Source: Dehalobacter sp. DCM
GTDB lineage: Bacteria > Bacillota > Desulfitobacteriia > Desulfitobacteriales > Syntrophobotulaceae
Direction: 5' to 3'
Length of the DNA: 64,000 nt
Assembly (NCBI RefSeq): GCF_024972775.1
Contig: NZ_CP092282.1
Span: 2,349,001-2,413,000 of the forward strand
The first letter of the stretch is position 1. Every line of letters starts with the position of its first letter. Both the position numbers and the translations under genes were made by a program. Positions 1-7,983 of this stretch are shown piece after piece. A model generated the notes under the pieces. That model searched no databases. It saw only the letters and a program-made list of their open reading frames with translations, and was not told the DNA's origin.

Positions 1-1
1 A

Positions 2-997
2 CGGACATTTATTTCCTGGCCTGTACGCGATTCCATGTGTTATCCTCAGGAATACGATGCCGTGTGCCGCGGGTATGAAGAGATTATCAGGGCAATTGCC
101 GAATTTGAACCGGTCACGGTCATCACCAATGAAGACGACTATGATTGTTTATCCCGCTTGTTTAACGACGAGAACATCCAACTGCTTTTGATCGAACATG
201 ATGATGCCTGGCTAAGGGATAACGGACCGACTTTTTTACGCGGTAATCAGGGCACCCGAGCCGGGATCAATTGGCAATTCAATGCCTGGGGAGAAAAATA
301 TTCTCCTTGGAACCGCGATAATAACGTTGCTCCGAAAATCCTCCAGGCCTTCAATATCAGACAGATTGATGCGCCGCTGGTTATGGAAGGTGGTTCCTTG
401 CATGTTGACGGGGAAGGCACCTTGCTTACGACGGAGGAATGCTTACTTAACCCCAATCGCAATCCGGAATACACACGGGAGGATATTGAGAAAGCACTCA
501 AAGAGTATTTAAACATCCAAAAAATAATCTGGCTGGAAAACGGGCTCTGTGGCGACGAGACTGACGGGCATGTCGACAATATCGCTTGTTTTGCAGCACC
601 GGGTAAAATATTGCTTCAGGTATGCGATGATCCTGAGGATGAGAATTATGTGATTACCCGAAAATGTTTAGAGGTATTGACTGGAGAAAGTGACGCCAAG
701 GGCAGAAAGATCACCGTCATCCCGATAAAACAGCCACCGAAAATGGCGTATAACGGCAAACGCCTGACCTTAAGCTATTTGAATTTCTATATGGTGAACG
801 ACGGTATCATCCTGCCTGTTTTTGGCGGGTCTGCTTCACAGACAGATGAACTTGCCATTCGCGTATTGCAGGAAACATTCCCGAATAGAAAGATCCGTAC
901 GGTAAATGGTATGGGTATCGTGCGTGAAGGTGGTAATGTCCATTGCACGACGCAGCAAATGCCTGCGGCGCAAACCGCCGGTAAGGAAGGGTTGTAG
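2..997 (+). CDS. aguA: Agmatine deiminase (N-terminus outside window)
   Basis: Converts agmatine to N-carbamoylputrescine plus ammonia in the cytoplasm, the first step of the agmatine route to putrescine. The reading frame is open from base 2, so the start codon lies upstream of the window. About 331 residues are visible, and the family is usually 340-370 residues long. Family motifs are clear: WLRDNGPTF, VMEGGSLHVDGEG, ETDGHVDN (catalytic His/Asp region) and, near the C-terminus, EGGNVHCTTQQ, which carries the nucleophilic Cys of the guanidine-modifying fold. The next gene, the second enzyme of the same pathway, starts one base after the stop codon, so the two are almost certainly co-transcribed. 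Function is well supported by motifs and by gene order. Confidence 0.95.
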   Translation, partial: RTFISWPVRDSMCYPQEYDAVCRGYEEIIRAIAEFEPVTVITNEDDYDCLSRLFNDENIQLLLIEHDDAWLRDNGPTFLRGNQGTRAGINWQFNAWGEKYSPWNRDNNVAPKILQAFNIRQIDAPLVMEGGSLHVDGEGTLLTTEECLLNPNRNPEYTREDIEKALKEYLNIQKIIWLENGLCGDETDGHVDNIACFAAPGKILLQVCDDPEDENYVITRKCLEVLTGESDAKGRKITVIPIKQPPKMAYNGKRLTLSYLNFYMVNDGIILPVFGGSASQTDELAIRVLQETFPNRKIRTVNGMGIVREGGNVHCTTQQMPAAQTAGKEGL

Positions 998-998
998 A

Positions 999-1883
999 AT
1001 GAGAAAAGTTATTGTTGCGGCAACGCAAATGAGCTGTTCCTGTCAAAGAGAAGAAAATATAGCGAAAGCGGAGACTCTGGTAAGACGTGCCGCAGCCGAA
1101 GGAGCAAAGATCATCTTGCTCCAGGAGCTGTTTGAGACGCCCTATTTTTGCCAAAAAGAAAAATCGGATTACTATCGCTATGCGGACGATCTGGAACAAA
1201 ACCTGGCAGTTAAACACTTTCGGGAAATAGCCAAAGAACTGCAGGTTGTGCTGCCGATTAGTTTTTACGAAAAGAAGAATTATGCCCGGTACAATTCCAT
1301 CGCGATGATCGATGCGGACGGAGAAATCCTCGGGACCTATCGGAAAAGTCATATCCCCGACGGTCCGGGTTATGAAGAGAAATTCTATTTTAACCCAGGG
1401 GATACAGGCTTTAAAGTCTGGCAGACCCGTTATGCCAAAATTGGCGTCGGGGTGTGCTGGGACCAGTGGTATCCGGAAGCAGCACGCTGCATGACGTTGA
1501 TGGGGGCAGAGATTCTGCTCTATCCCACTGCCATTGGTTCGGAACCGGAGGACGGAAGCATCGACTCCAAAGATCACTGGCAAACCTGTATGCTGGGTCA
1601 TGCTGCCGCCAATTTAATACCGGTTATTGCTTCCAATCGGATTGGTGTAGAAGAAGACGAGGATTCTAAAATTACCTTTTATGGATCATCATTTATAGCC
1701 GATGCTACAGGCAAGAAGGTGGCTGAAGCCGGCCGTACGGATGAGACAGTTCTAACCGCGGAATTTGACCTGGACAAAATAGAAACACAGCGGCTGGAAT
1801 GGGGGATATTCCGTGATCGCCGTCCGGATCTGTATGGTGTGATAACCTCCTACGACGGTGAAACCACCTGGTATAAAAAGTGA
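999..1883 (+). CDS. aguB: N-carbamoylputrescine amidase
   Basis: Hydrolyses N-carbamoylputrescine to putrescine, CO2 and ammonia, completing the two-step agmatine route. The 294-residue protein is a typical nitrilase-superfamily amidase with the Glu-Lys-Cys triad visible as E43 (LQELFE), K116 (YRKSHIP) and C153 (GVCWDQW). The ATG at 999 was chosen because it follows the aguA stop (995-997) directly and has AAGGAAGG just upstream, inside the end of aguA. An in-frame ATG further upstream lies deep within aguA and would add an unrelated 31-residue extension. Translational coupling with aguA is likely. Confidence 0.95.
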   Translation: MRKVIVAATQMSCSCQREENIAKAETLVRRAAAEGAKIILLQELFETPYFCQKEKSDYYRYADDLEQNLAVKHFREIAKELQVVLPISFYEKKNYARYNSIAMIDADGEILGTYRKSHIPDGPGYEEKFYFNPGDTGFKVWQTRYAKIGVGVCWDQWYPEAARCMTLMGAEILLYPTAIGSEPEDGSIDSKDHWQTCMLGHAAANLIPVIASNRIGVEEDEDSKITFYGSSFIADATGKKVAEAGRTDETVLTAEFDLDKIETQRLEWGIFRDRRPDLYGVITSYDGETTWYKK

Positions 1884-1972
1884 TCTGTCAAATAAGATTA
1901 ATCGTATTCAATCTGCTATACTGCAAACTATTGTGAATTGACCATACGAAGAAATCGAAGGAGGGGATAACT

Positions 1973-2476
1973 ATGAAAAAAAGCAGCATGGTATGGGGCG
2001 TGATCCTTATTGTTGCCGGACTTTTCCTGCTCGTAGACAACCTGGCTGACTTGCGTATCCTAAGTATGGAAAGAATATGGCCCGTATTCATTCTCATTAC
2101 CGGTCTTGCCTTTGAATTTGCCTACTTCAGCAAAAAGCAAAATCCCGGTTTTTTGGTTCCAGGCGGCATCATTACGGTCATCGGGTTGCTATTCTTCTTC
2201 GAAACCTTTACCAACTGGCGTTTTGCTGCTTATACCTGGCCTGTATATCCGCTGGCTGTGGCCATAGGGCTTTTTCAGCTCTATTTATTCACACAACGTG
2301 AACGCGGACTTTTAGTGCCCATCTTTATTTTAACGGCTGTATCTGTGGTATCGTTTGCGGCGATGTTTTTGAATACGATCCAGAAGTGGGTAGACCTTGG
2401 CATTGTTTTACCTATCCTCCTCGTCGTTTTCGGTGTGATTATCCTGCTGCGGAATATACTTAAAAAGAGTGAGTAG
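1973..2476 (+). CDS. Small multi-pass membrane protein, LiaI/LiaF-like TM region (DUF5668 type)
   Basis: A 167-residue protein that is almost entirely hydrophobic. It opens with a motif typical of the LiaI-LiaF-like transmembrane region (residues about 6-60: GVILIVAGLFLLVDNL, then RIWPVFILITGLAFEF) and continues with about three further membrane segments. It lacks the soluble C-terminal domain of LiaF, so a direct role in cell-envelope stress signalling cannot be claimed. The start is secure: GAAGGAGGGG lies 6-7 bases before ATG 1973. It stands alone between aguB and a small basic ORF, about 90 bases from each. Family placement is from recognition of the N-terminal pattern only. Confidence 0.75.
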   Translation: MKKSSMVWGVILIVAGLFLLVDNLADLRILSMERIWPVFILITGLAFEFAYFSKKQNPGFLVPGGIITVIGLLFFFETFTNWRFAAYTWPVYPLAVAIGLFQLYLFTQRERGLLVPIFILTAVSVVSFAAMFLNTIQKWVDLGIVLPILLVVFGVIILLRNILKKSE

Positions 2477-2550
2477 CGTTAAATCGTGCGTGGTATAAAA
2501 CTGATAAATTATGGAAATAATAGTATCACCAATAGGTTGGAGGTATCCAT

Positions 2551-2637
2551 ATGGGGGATAAAAATCCAAAAAATATCATGAAGCAAAAGAACAAGAAAAA
2601 GAAGATAGAAAAGAAAGTTGAAATTGATGCTCTCTAA
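2551..2637 (+). CDS. 28-residue lysine-rich small protein
   Basis: A short ORF that begins MGDKNPKNIMKQ and continues as a run of Lys/Asn with a short acidic tail (EKKVEIDAL). About 13 of 28 residues are Lys. It is supported by a good ribosome binding site (GTTGGAGG, 7 bases before ATG 2551) and by its own intrinsic terminator at 2690-2724. Small Lys-rich proteins of this kind, starting MGDKNP-, are in my recollection common hypothetical proteins in clostridia, but I cannot assign a function. The composition suggests RNA or ribosome association, which is inference. Confidence 0.6.
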   Translation: MGDKNPKNIMKQKNKKKKIEKKVEIDAL

Positions 2638-2689
2638 ATTAAGTGAATAAACAGTAACGTGAAGCAACAGTAATGTCTGGAAATACTTG

Positions 2690-2724
2690 CACTGCATCGA
2701 AATCCCTGCAGTGTCTTTTCTTTT
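2690..2724 (+). terminator. Intrinsic terminator after small Lys-rich ORF
   Basis: A 7-bp stem (CACTGCA / TGCAGTG, 2690-2696 and 2707-2713) with a 10-base loop is followed by TCTTTTCTTTT. It separates the small basic gene from the riboswitch-controlled gene downstream. Confidence 0.7.
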
Positions 2725-2828
2725 CCATGCTATTTATGTTTGAATGATAAGATATGTTAATAAATTGACAGGATTTACATTTTTATCTATAATTAATATT
2801 GATTTTTAAAATATATGGATCACAGTAA

Positions 2829-2913
2829 CTGTAAAAGGCAAACCTGTTGAAAAGCAGGGACGCAAAGCTACGAGTCTAAGTGCTGAGGCATAATGACAGT
2901 CGGGTCGCCCGTT
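2829..2913 (+). promoter_or_regulatory. Cyclic di-GMP-I (GEMM) riboswitch
   Basis: The segment has the conserved pieces of the class I c-di-GMP aptamer in order: GGCAAACC, a short hairpin, GGGACGCAAAGC, a second variable stem and a closing CGGGTCGCC. It ends 57 bases before the start of a gene that encodes a GGDEF/HD-GYP protein, an enzyme class that makes or degrades the ligand. A terminator-like hairpin (2931-2954) between aptamer and gene could be the expression platform. The class assignment rests on the sequence signature and on the matched target gene. Confidence 0.9.
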
Positions 2914-2930
2914 ATTTAAAGGTTAATATC

Positions 2931-2954
2931 GTGGCATCCTGCCATGATTTTTTT
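2931..2954 (+). terminator. Terminator-like expression platform of the c-di-GMP riboswitch
   Basis: TGGCA-TCC-TGCCA forms a 5-bp stem (2932-2944) followed by a run of seven T's. It sits between the aptamer and the ribosome binding site GGAGG (about 2960) of the controlled gene. The stem is short, so the switch could equally act on the distal aptamer arm. The on/off direction cannot be read from sequence alone. Confidence 0.5.
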
Positions 2955-2969
2955 GGTTTGGAGGATAAT

Positions 2970-4643
2970 ATGGAACCCGAGTCAATTATTCTGGCCAGCT
3001 GTACGGTTACAGTGGCTTTGTTGATATCTTACAGCTATTTGTACTTAACGGAGAAAAAGATATATATCATTTCATGGATATTGTCGTTGGTGCTGCTTTT
3101 GACGGCTTATGTCACACGCTATTATATTATCGAGGATGTCTCTGTACGCCCGGTATTGTCCATTCTCAATTATTTTGCGACAGTTGCCGGTTATTGGCTG
3201 CTCTATAACGGTGTAAGGCAGTTTTTTAAGGCTTCGGTATCGCGTCTTATGATTATAGGAGCTATACTTCTCTTCGGCTTCTTTACTGCGTTTACCTTAG
3301 CGGAAATACCCACGACTGTTATATTGCTGGTCACGCTTATCTATACGATCACGTTGCTTGTAACCATTGCGTATACAGCCCTTACTGAAACGAAACCGGA
3401 TGGCATGTTAAAGCGAATTCTTGGCTGCATCTTTTTTATTTGGGCTGTCGCGTTATTCCTCTATCCCTTATGTGTCATCTGGAATTATGTACCTTATGCT
3501 ATAGGTTATTGGGTCGTGGGAATTATCGGACTGATTGCCTTTATCGGGATGCAAGCCCTTTATTTTCAAAGGATTCGGCAGGAACTTGAGAATAAAGAAG
3601 CAAAAATAAGGCAGCTGGTGGAATTTGATAAACTAACAGGTGCTTATAGCCGCACCTATTTCGAGCATGCACTGGATGATTTTTTGGAAAGAATATCTTC
3701 GCCGGCTGTATTGGCAATGGGCGACATTAATGGCCTAAAACTGATTAATGACACCTTTGGTCACGAAAAAGGCGATGAACTCCTGCTGGATGGGGCTACG
3801 GTCATAAAAAACTCTCTGGGACAGGACAATATCGTCGTGCGTTGGGGCGGCGACGAATTTATTGTCATCATGCCGTATAAGACCATGTTGCAAGCAGAAG
3901 CGACGATCAGAGATATTAAGTCAAATCTGAAAACTTTCCGCCCTAAAACGATTCCATTGGAAATATCGTTTGGACTGGCCGCTTTCGATCCTAAACAGCA
4001 GTCGATTTATGAGTGTATAAAAATAGCCGAAGAATTAATGTACAATCATAAGTTGCTTGAAAGCCAGAAAACACGGATGAATATGATCGCTTTCCTGGAA
4101 AAATTGCTGTGGGAAAAGGATTATCAGACGGAAGCGCATGTGATGAGGATCAAAAGCCTCGCCGATAAAATTGGCGTGCGAATCGGTCTGTCATCAAGAG
4201 AACTGGTCGAGTTAAATCAAGTGGCGATGCTTCATGACATCGGGAAAATCGGCGTTCCGGTTGAAGTATTAAGAAAGCGATCCGAACTTACGCCCGAAGA
4301 ATGGGCAATGATGAAAAAACATACCGACATCGGTTATCGGATTACCCAATCCATACGTGAACTATCTTATATATCCGATGCCATCCTCAGTCATCATGAA
4401 TGCTGGGATGGCAGTGGTTATCCACAGGGACTGAAAGGGCAGGAAATCCCGTTATACTCAAGAATCGTTGCAATTGTCGACTCCTATGACGTAATCACGC
4501 ATGAACGCCCGTATAAACATGCCACTGATCATGAGTCGGCGCTGTTGGAGATCAATGCGTGCGCCGGAACCCAGTTTGACCCCTATTTGGTCGATGTGTT
4601 CACCCTATATATGGAGGAAGCTAAGGCTGCCAATGATTATTAA
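2970..4643 (+). CDS. Membrane GGDEF/HD-GYP protein (diguanylate cyclase plus c-di-GMP phosphodiesterase domains)
   Basis: A 557-residue signalling protein. Residues about 8-205 form seven or eight membrane helices. A GGDEF domain follows with an intact active site (VRWGGDEF, GGDEF at 293-297). An HD-GYP domain occupies about 390-540 with HDIGKIG (HD at 422-423) and HHECWDGSGYP (GYP at 483-485), so both synthesis and hydrolysis of c-di-GMP are possible. The RxxD inhibitory site before GGDEF is absent (G and N at the two key positions), so product inhibition of the cyclase is not expected. ATG 2970 has TTGGAGG 8 bases upstream. A longer in-frame extension would start inside the c-di-GMP riboswitch and is rejected. 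The ligand thus probably controls its own enzyme. Confidence 0.93.
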   Translation: MEPESIILASCTVTVALLISYSYLYLTEKKIYIISWILSLVLLLTAYVTRYYIIEDVSVRPVLSILNYFATVAGYWLLYNGVRQFFKASVSRLMIIGAILLFGFFTAFTLAEIPTTVILLVTLIYTITLLVTIAYTALTETKPDGMLKRILGCIFFIWAVALFLYPLCVIWNYVPYAIGYWVVGIIGLIAFIGMQALYFQRIRQELENKEAKIRQLVEFDKLTGAYSRTYFEHALDDFLERISSPAVLAMGDINGLKLINDTFGHEKGDELLLDGATVIKNSLGQDNIVVRWGGDEFIVIMPYKTMLQAEATIRDIKSNLKTFRPKTIPLEISFGLAAFDPKQQSIYECIKIAEELMYNHKLLESQKTRMNMIAFLEKLLWEKDYQTEAHVMRIKSLADKIGVRIGLSSRELVELNQVAMLHDIGKIGVPVEVLRKRSELTPEEWAMMKKHTDIGYRITQSIRELSYISDAILSHHECWDGSGYPQGLKGQEIPLYSRIVAIVDSYDVITHERPYKHATDHESALLEINACAGTQFDPYLVDVFTLYMEEAKAANDY

Positions 4644-4661
4644 CTTTTTTATAAATAACTA

Positions 4662-4689
4662 TTGACATTGGATGGAATAAGCCTATAAT
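4662..4689 (+). promoter_or_regulatory. Sigma-A promoter of the Mn riboswitch transcript
   Basis: TTGACA (4662-4667) and TATAAT (4684-4689) are separated by 16 bases, a near-consensus vegetative promoter. The riboswitch core begins about 35 bases downstream. Confidence 0.85.
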
Positions 4690-4721
4690 AATCTCATGAA
4701 TTAAATAATTCCTTGACACGA

Positions 4722-4846
4722 TGTTAAGGGGAGTAGCAAACGGTCATGAAAGGCCGTAAGATAGCGTCGTCAGAACGGTTCCCGGGAACCCGGCCTATCA
4801 CCAGCAAATGGATGCGAGACCTTACCCAATTGGGTAAGGTCTTTTA
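4722..4846 (+). promoter_or_regulatory. yybP-ykoY (Mn2+) riboswitch with terminator
   Basis: The conserved yybP-ykoY pieces are present: AAGGGGAGTAGC at the 5' side, CGTCGTCAGAACG, CCCGGCCTATCA, and the closing ATGCGAGACCTTACCC. The last segment is also the left arm of an intrinsic terminator (GACCTTACCC / GGGTAAGGTC, 4818-4841, then CTTTTAT), which fits the usual transcriptional ON-with-Mn2+ design. The regulated gene should be the first one downstream, here a 55-residue membrane protein. Known targets elsewhere are Mn2+ exporters (MntP, TerC-like proteins, P-type ATPases), none of which is present here. Confidence 0.9.
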
Positions 4847-4927
4847 TATTTTGCACGATGATCGGAGCGATACTGTCTGCGGACATCAGAGCGGAAGCAC
4901 TACATATTAGGAAAGCGAGTGAAGTAA

Positions 4928-5095
4928 ATGATGATAAAAGACTTTTTACTGTTTCTCTTTTATGGGGTTTGGAGCGATGTTTCCATCTTGGGAGGGAGCA
5001 TTTTCCTCGTAGCTTTAGCGATTATTCTCTTTTTCGTCTATCGGCATCTAACCGTCCGGAGAAGAAGAAGGATCGAGACCCAAATTGGATTGTAG
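4928..5095 (+). CDS. 55-residue single-span membrane protein under Mn riboswitch control
   Basis: The first ORF after the Mn2+ riboswitch terminator that looks like a protein. It begins MMIKDFLLFLFYG, has one strongly hydrophobic segment (about residues 19-38, SILGGSIFLVALAIILFF) and ends in an Arg-rich cytosolic tail (VRRRRRIE). An overlapping frame (4858-5100) is longer but has soluble, shadow-like composition. The ribosome binding site is weak (GAGTGAAG 3-10 bases upstream; two adjacent ATGs, 4928 and 4931). I do not recognise the family. Its position suggests a role in Mn2+ homeostasis, perhaps as a small modulator of a transporter, which is inference. Confidence 0.6.
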   Translation: MMIKDFLLFLFYGVWSDVSILGGSIFLVALAIILFFVYRHLTVRRRRRIETQIGL

Positions 5096-5206
5096 GTTAA
5101 ATCCGCTAAAATGACGTTCATTTGTTTACAGTATAACTATGGGGTATGACCGTTATAATAAAAACGGTATAATAAAGTCAATGATATCATTGGGAGGAAT
5201 AAGATT

Positions 5207-5527
5207 ATGATTTTAACGACAACACCCTCTGTGGAAGGAAGCAAGATCACCAGTTACTACGGGATCGTCACCGGCGAAGCTATCATGGGAGCAAATATTG
5301 TCAGAGATATCTTTGCGAGTATTACGGATGTCATTGGCGGACGTTCCGGGACCTATGAGGGGAAACTTCAAGAAGCCCGATCGCTGGCTTTAAGAGAGCT
5401 CGAAGAACGCGCTTATCAACTGGGTGCGAATGCCGTTGTCGGGATCGACCTCGACTACGAAGTCATCGGAGCCAATGGAAGCATGCTGATGGTCAGTGCC
5501 TCCGGCACCGCTGTCCATGTTGAATAG
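5207..5527 (+). CDS. YbjQ/UPF0145 family protein (DUF74)
   Basis: A 106-residue cytoplasmic protein of the YbjQ family, which forms pentameric beta-barrels of unknown function and is often labelled heavy-metal-binding. Family hallmarks are the N-terminal TTTPSVEG, the central [17 protein letters not shown] with GGRSGTYE, and the C-terminal [14 protein letters not shown] plus MVSASGTAV. Length matches the family. ATG 5207 has GGGAGGAAT 8 bases upstream. Two TATAAT-like hexamers (5154-5159, 5169-5174) lie before it, so it may have its own weak promoter besides read-through from the Mn riboswitch transcript. Physical linkage to a Mn riboswitch is a mild hint of a metal-related role. Confidence 0.9.
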   Translation: MILTTTPSVEGSKITSYYGIVTGEAIMGANIVRDIFASITDVIGGRSGTYEGKLQEARSLALRELEERAYQLGANAVVGIDLDYEVIGANGSMLMVSASGTAVHVE

Positions 5528-5548
5528 GTTTTTTAACCGTAACATAAC

Positions 5549-5590
5549 AAGGTATCGCGGCACGACCAATAGTGCACGATACCTTTTCTA
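5549..5590 (+). terminator. Intrinsic terminator after ybjQ-like gene
   Basis: A 9-bp perfect stem AAGGTATCG / CGATACCTT (5549-5557, 5577-5585), with an inner GCAC/GTGC pairing, is followed by TTCT. Confidence 0.75.
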
Positions 5591-5720
5591 ATATAGTTTA
5601 CGCCATGCTCCGCTTGTGCAGCACGATGACCATCAGGCTGATTATGATATAATATAGAAAGATCGACAGCAACCAGAAAATCAAAGCGGATGAGCCGTCT
5701 TCCTAAAAGGAGGTTTCTTG

Positions 5721-6272
5721 ATGAACCGGAAACAATTGAAATTTGAAAACCCAGCACGCCTGGATGAGTTAAAGCCACGGGAAACATTGTTACGCATCGG
5801 GCTTACCGAAAATGATACCGTTTGCGATATCGGTGCCGGGACGGGGGTTTTTACCTTGCCTGCGGCTGAAATCACCCGGAATACGGTCTATGCGCTGGAT
5901 ATCAATGAGGACATGCTGGCCATCCTTGATGATAAGATCCAAAGCGGACAAATCAAAAATATTGTCCTGCAAAAGGTCAGGGATAAACGCTATGATCTGG
6001 AGGACGGCAGCATTGCTATCGCCCTTATGGTCACCGTTTTGCATGAGGTTGAAAGCAAACTGCAAATTATCAAAGAAATAAAACGTATTCTGAAGGAGAA
6101 CGGGAAGTTGGCTGTCATCGAATTCCACAAACGCCCAACGACGTCAGGACCTCCGGTGGAACAGCGTCTCAGTCAAGATGAAGTGAAAGAAATGATGGCT
6201 TATTCGGATTTCACGACCTGTGATGAATTTGACCTCGGCGATAACTTTTATTGTTTGGTATTTGTTAATTGA
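5721..6272 (+). CDS. Class I SAM-dependent methyltransferase
   Basis: A 183-residue Rossmann-fold methyltransferase of the UbiE/Methyltransf_11/25 type. Motif I, the SAM-binding glycine loop, is CDIGAGTGVFTLP (residues about 34-46), followed by the acidic end of strand 2 (YALDINEDML) and the post-motif AVIEFHKRPT. ATG 5721 has AAAAGGAGG 7 bases upstream, so it is preferred over the adjacent TTG 5718. The short C-terminal part ends after one beta strand, so it may act on a small molecule, but the substrate cannot be deduced. It is a stand-alone gene between two intergenic gaps. Confidence 0.88.
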   Translation: MNRKQLKFENPARLDELKPRETLLRIGLTENDTVCDIGAGTGVFTLPAAEITRNTVYALDINEDMLAILDDKIQSGQIKNIVLQKVRDKRYDLEDGSIAIALMVTVLHEVESKLQIIKEIKRILKENGKLAVIEFHKRPTTSGPPVEQRLSQDEVKEMMAYSDFTTCDEFDLGDNFYCLVFVN

Positions 6273-6390
6273 CATTATTGCCACAATCTGTATAGAATAA
6301 CAGTTGGTAATCCATCTGTTATTTTTGATTTATTCCATCATTTGTTTTCAAAATTTAACGACAAACTTCTTACTGAAAGGACTTTCATCG

Positions 6391-7356
6391 ATGCGAAGAC
6401 GAAAACCCAAAAAAAGCCCGCTCATTTTTATTCTGACTGTGCTATGTCTGCTCCTGATGTCGGGATTTGCTTTAAGTGCTTATATCAACGACCCGGGAAT
6501 GTTTACTGGGGAGGATAAGGATAATACTCCGACGGAAGATAATACCGCTGAAGTGGTTACCAATAAACTGAAGGACAATTATTATACATTTCTCTTGGTC
6601 GGAGTCGATCAAGAAAAAGCCAACACGGATACAATCATGGTTGCCTCTGTTGATACCAATGCCAAGACCATCAATCTTGTATCCATACCGCGGGATTCGA
6701 TGGTCGATGTCGAACGATTTACCAAGAAAATTAACGCTGCATACGGCAACGGCGGAGTGGAACAATTAAAACAGGAGCTGCAAACAATTATTGGGTTTGT
6801 ACCTCAGAACTATATGATCGTCGATCTACAAGCCTTGAAGAAAATGGTCGATACGGTTGGGGGGATAGAGTTTGATGTTCCCGAGAAAATGGACTACGAC
6901 GATCCCAAGCAGAATTTACATATTCATTTAAGTCAAGGCCAACAGCATATCGATGGCAGCGAAGCTTTGCAGCTGGTGCGTTACCGTGGGTATGCCAACC
7001 GGGATATCGGTCGTATGGAAACCCAACAAAAATTTATTAAAGCGCTTGTCGATAAAACATTGTCTTTTTCCAGCGCGACGAAAGTCATGCAGTATATCGA
7101 AATATTTCAAACAGAAATTGATACGGATTTAACCCTGCGGGAAATGCAATGGCTTGCCCGGAAGGTACTTCAAATGGATACGGCCAGCGGCTTTACCGTA
7201 CAAACCTTGCCGGACAGCGGTAACGGTTTGTATAAAGGGGTCAGTTATCTCTATTTGGACCAGGATAACGTGCTGAGTATGGTCAATGAAAAAATCAATC
7301 CCTACACACAGCCCATCACAGCCGAGGATGTTCGGATCATTAAGCTTGAGGATTAA
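6391..7356 (+). CDS. LytR-CpsA-Psr (LCP) family cell-wall glycopolymer ligase
   Basis: LCP proteins transfer glycopolymers such as teichoic acid or capsule precursors from undecaprenyl lipid to peptidoglycan, outside the membrane. The 321-residue protein has a basic cytosolic start (MRRRKPKKS), one membrane anchor (residues about 10-32) and an LCP domain. Conserved residues are seen in LLVGVDQE, NTDTIMVASVD, VSIPRDSMVDV (the Arg-Asp pair), INAAY and LQLVRYR-RDIGRMETQQKFI. ATG 6391 has GAAAGGAC 8 bases upstream. An in-frame upstream extension would be AT-rich and lacks a binding site. No glycan genes are adjacent, so the substrate is unknown. Confidence 0.93.
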   Translation: MRRRKPKKSPLIFILTVLCLLLMSGFALSAYINDPGMFTGEDKDNTPTEDNTAEVVTNKLKDNYYTFLLVGVDQEKANTDTIMVASVDTNAKTINLVSIPRDSMVDVERFTKKINAAYGNGGVEQLKQELQTIIGFVPQNYMIVDLQALKKMVDTVGGIEFDVPEKMDYDDPKQNLHIHLSQGQQHIDGSEALQLVRYRGYANRDIGRMETQQKFIKALVDKTLSFSSATKVMQYIEIFQTEIDTDLTLREMQWLARKVLQMDTASGFTVQTLPDSGNGLYKGVSYLYLDQDNVLSMVNEKINPYTQPITAEDVRIIKLED

Positions 7357-7442
7357 AGCTTGACGTCGGCATTGTGCAGGCGTCATTACTCTGGAGTGAT
7401 TTAAGCAAAGAATGTAGTCCTAGTGTGAAATCGGGAGAGACT

Positions 7443-7850
7443 ATGTCGGAGAATAGTGACGTAAAGAAAATAACGGCGGTTACTGCTGCCATTATCCGTA
7501 AAGGTGACGATATCCTTATTTGCCAGCGAGCCGAGGGAGGGAGCTGTTCCTTATTGTGGGAATTTCCGGGCGGAAAACAGGAAGTAGGGGAGACTCTCAA
7601 GGCCTGTTTGATCAGAGAATGCCTAGAAGAATTAGGGGTTGTCATTCACGTCGAGGATATCTACAGTCAAGTGAACTATACCTATGGTGAGAAAGAAATG
7701 GCCTTCACCTTCTTTCATGCGCATATTATTTCGGGCCAACTGAAAAAAAGAGTGCATCAGGATATCCGCTGGGTGAAGCGCGATGAACTGAAAGCGTACG
7801 AATTTTGCCCTGCGGATGTGGAAGTAGCGCGAGGATTAGGTTCCGAGTGA
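7443..7850 (+). CDS. Nudix hydrolase, MutT-like 8-oxo-dGTP diphosphatase type
   Basis: A 135-residue Nudix protein with a complete Nudix box (G-x5-E-x7-REx2EExG, read as GGKQEVGE...RECLEELGV) at about residues 40-62, and the N-terminal strand TAAIIRKGDDILICQR found in the MutT/CTP-pyrophosphohydrolase group. Such enzymes cleave nucleoside triphosphate analogues to clean the nucleotide pool. ATG 7443 follows GGGAGAGAC. The Nudix fold is certain but the exact substrate is not. A strong terminator follows at 7933. Confidence 0.9.
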   Translation: MSENSDVKKITAVTAAIIRKGDDILICQRAEGGSCSLLWEFPGGKQEVGETLKACLIRECLEELGVVIHVEDIYSQVNYTYGEKEMAFTFFHAHIISGQLKKRVHQDIRWVKRDELKAYEFCPADVEVARGLGSE

Positions 7851-7932
7851 GGGTAATCTGTTGGACCTATTTAAAAATGATGCAACGGCTTGACTTTTGC
7901 TTCAATGAATGGTTTATAGTATATGGTAAAAA

Positions 7933-7960
7933 ATAGGAGAGTTAGCTCTCCTATTTTTTT
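7933..7960 (+). terminator. Intrinsic terminator after Nudix gene
   Basis: A perfect 9-bp stem ATAGGAGAG / CTCTCCTAT with a TTAG loop runs directly into seven T's. This is one of the clearest terminators in the window. Confidence 0.9.
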
Positions 7961-7983
7961 GCTCTGTGTTTCTGTTCGTATAT

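Noticed and set aside
807-1601. A 264-codon minus-strand frame.
   Set aside because: It overlaps the well-supported aguA and aguB genes and encodes no recognisable domain.
4858-5100. An 80-codon frame after the Mn riboswitch.
   Set aside because: It overlaps the 55-residue membrane ORF in another frame, starts right after the terminator tail without a ribosome site and has atypical composition. The 55-residue frame has a clear membrane segment.
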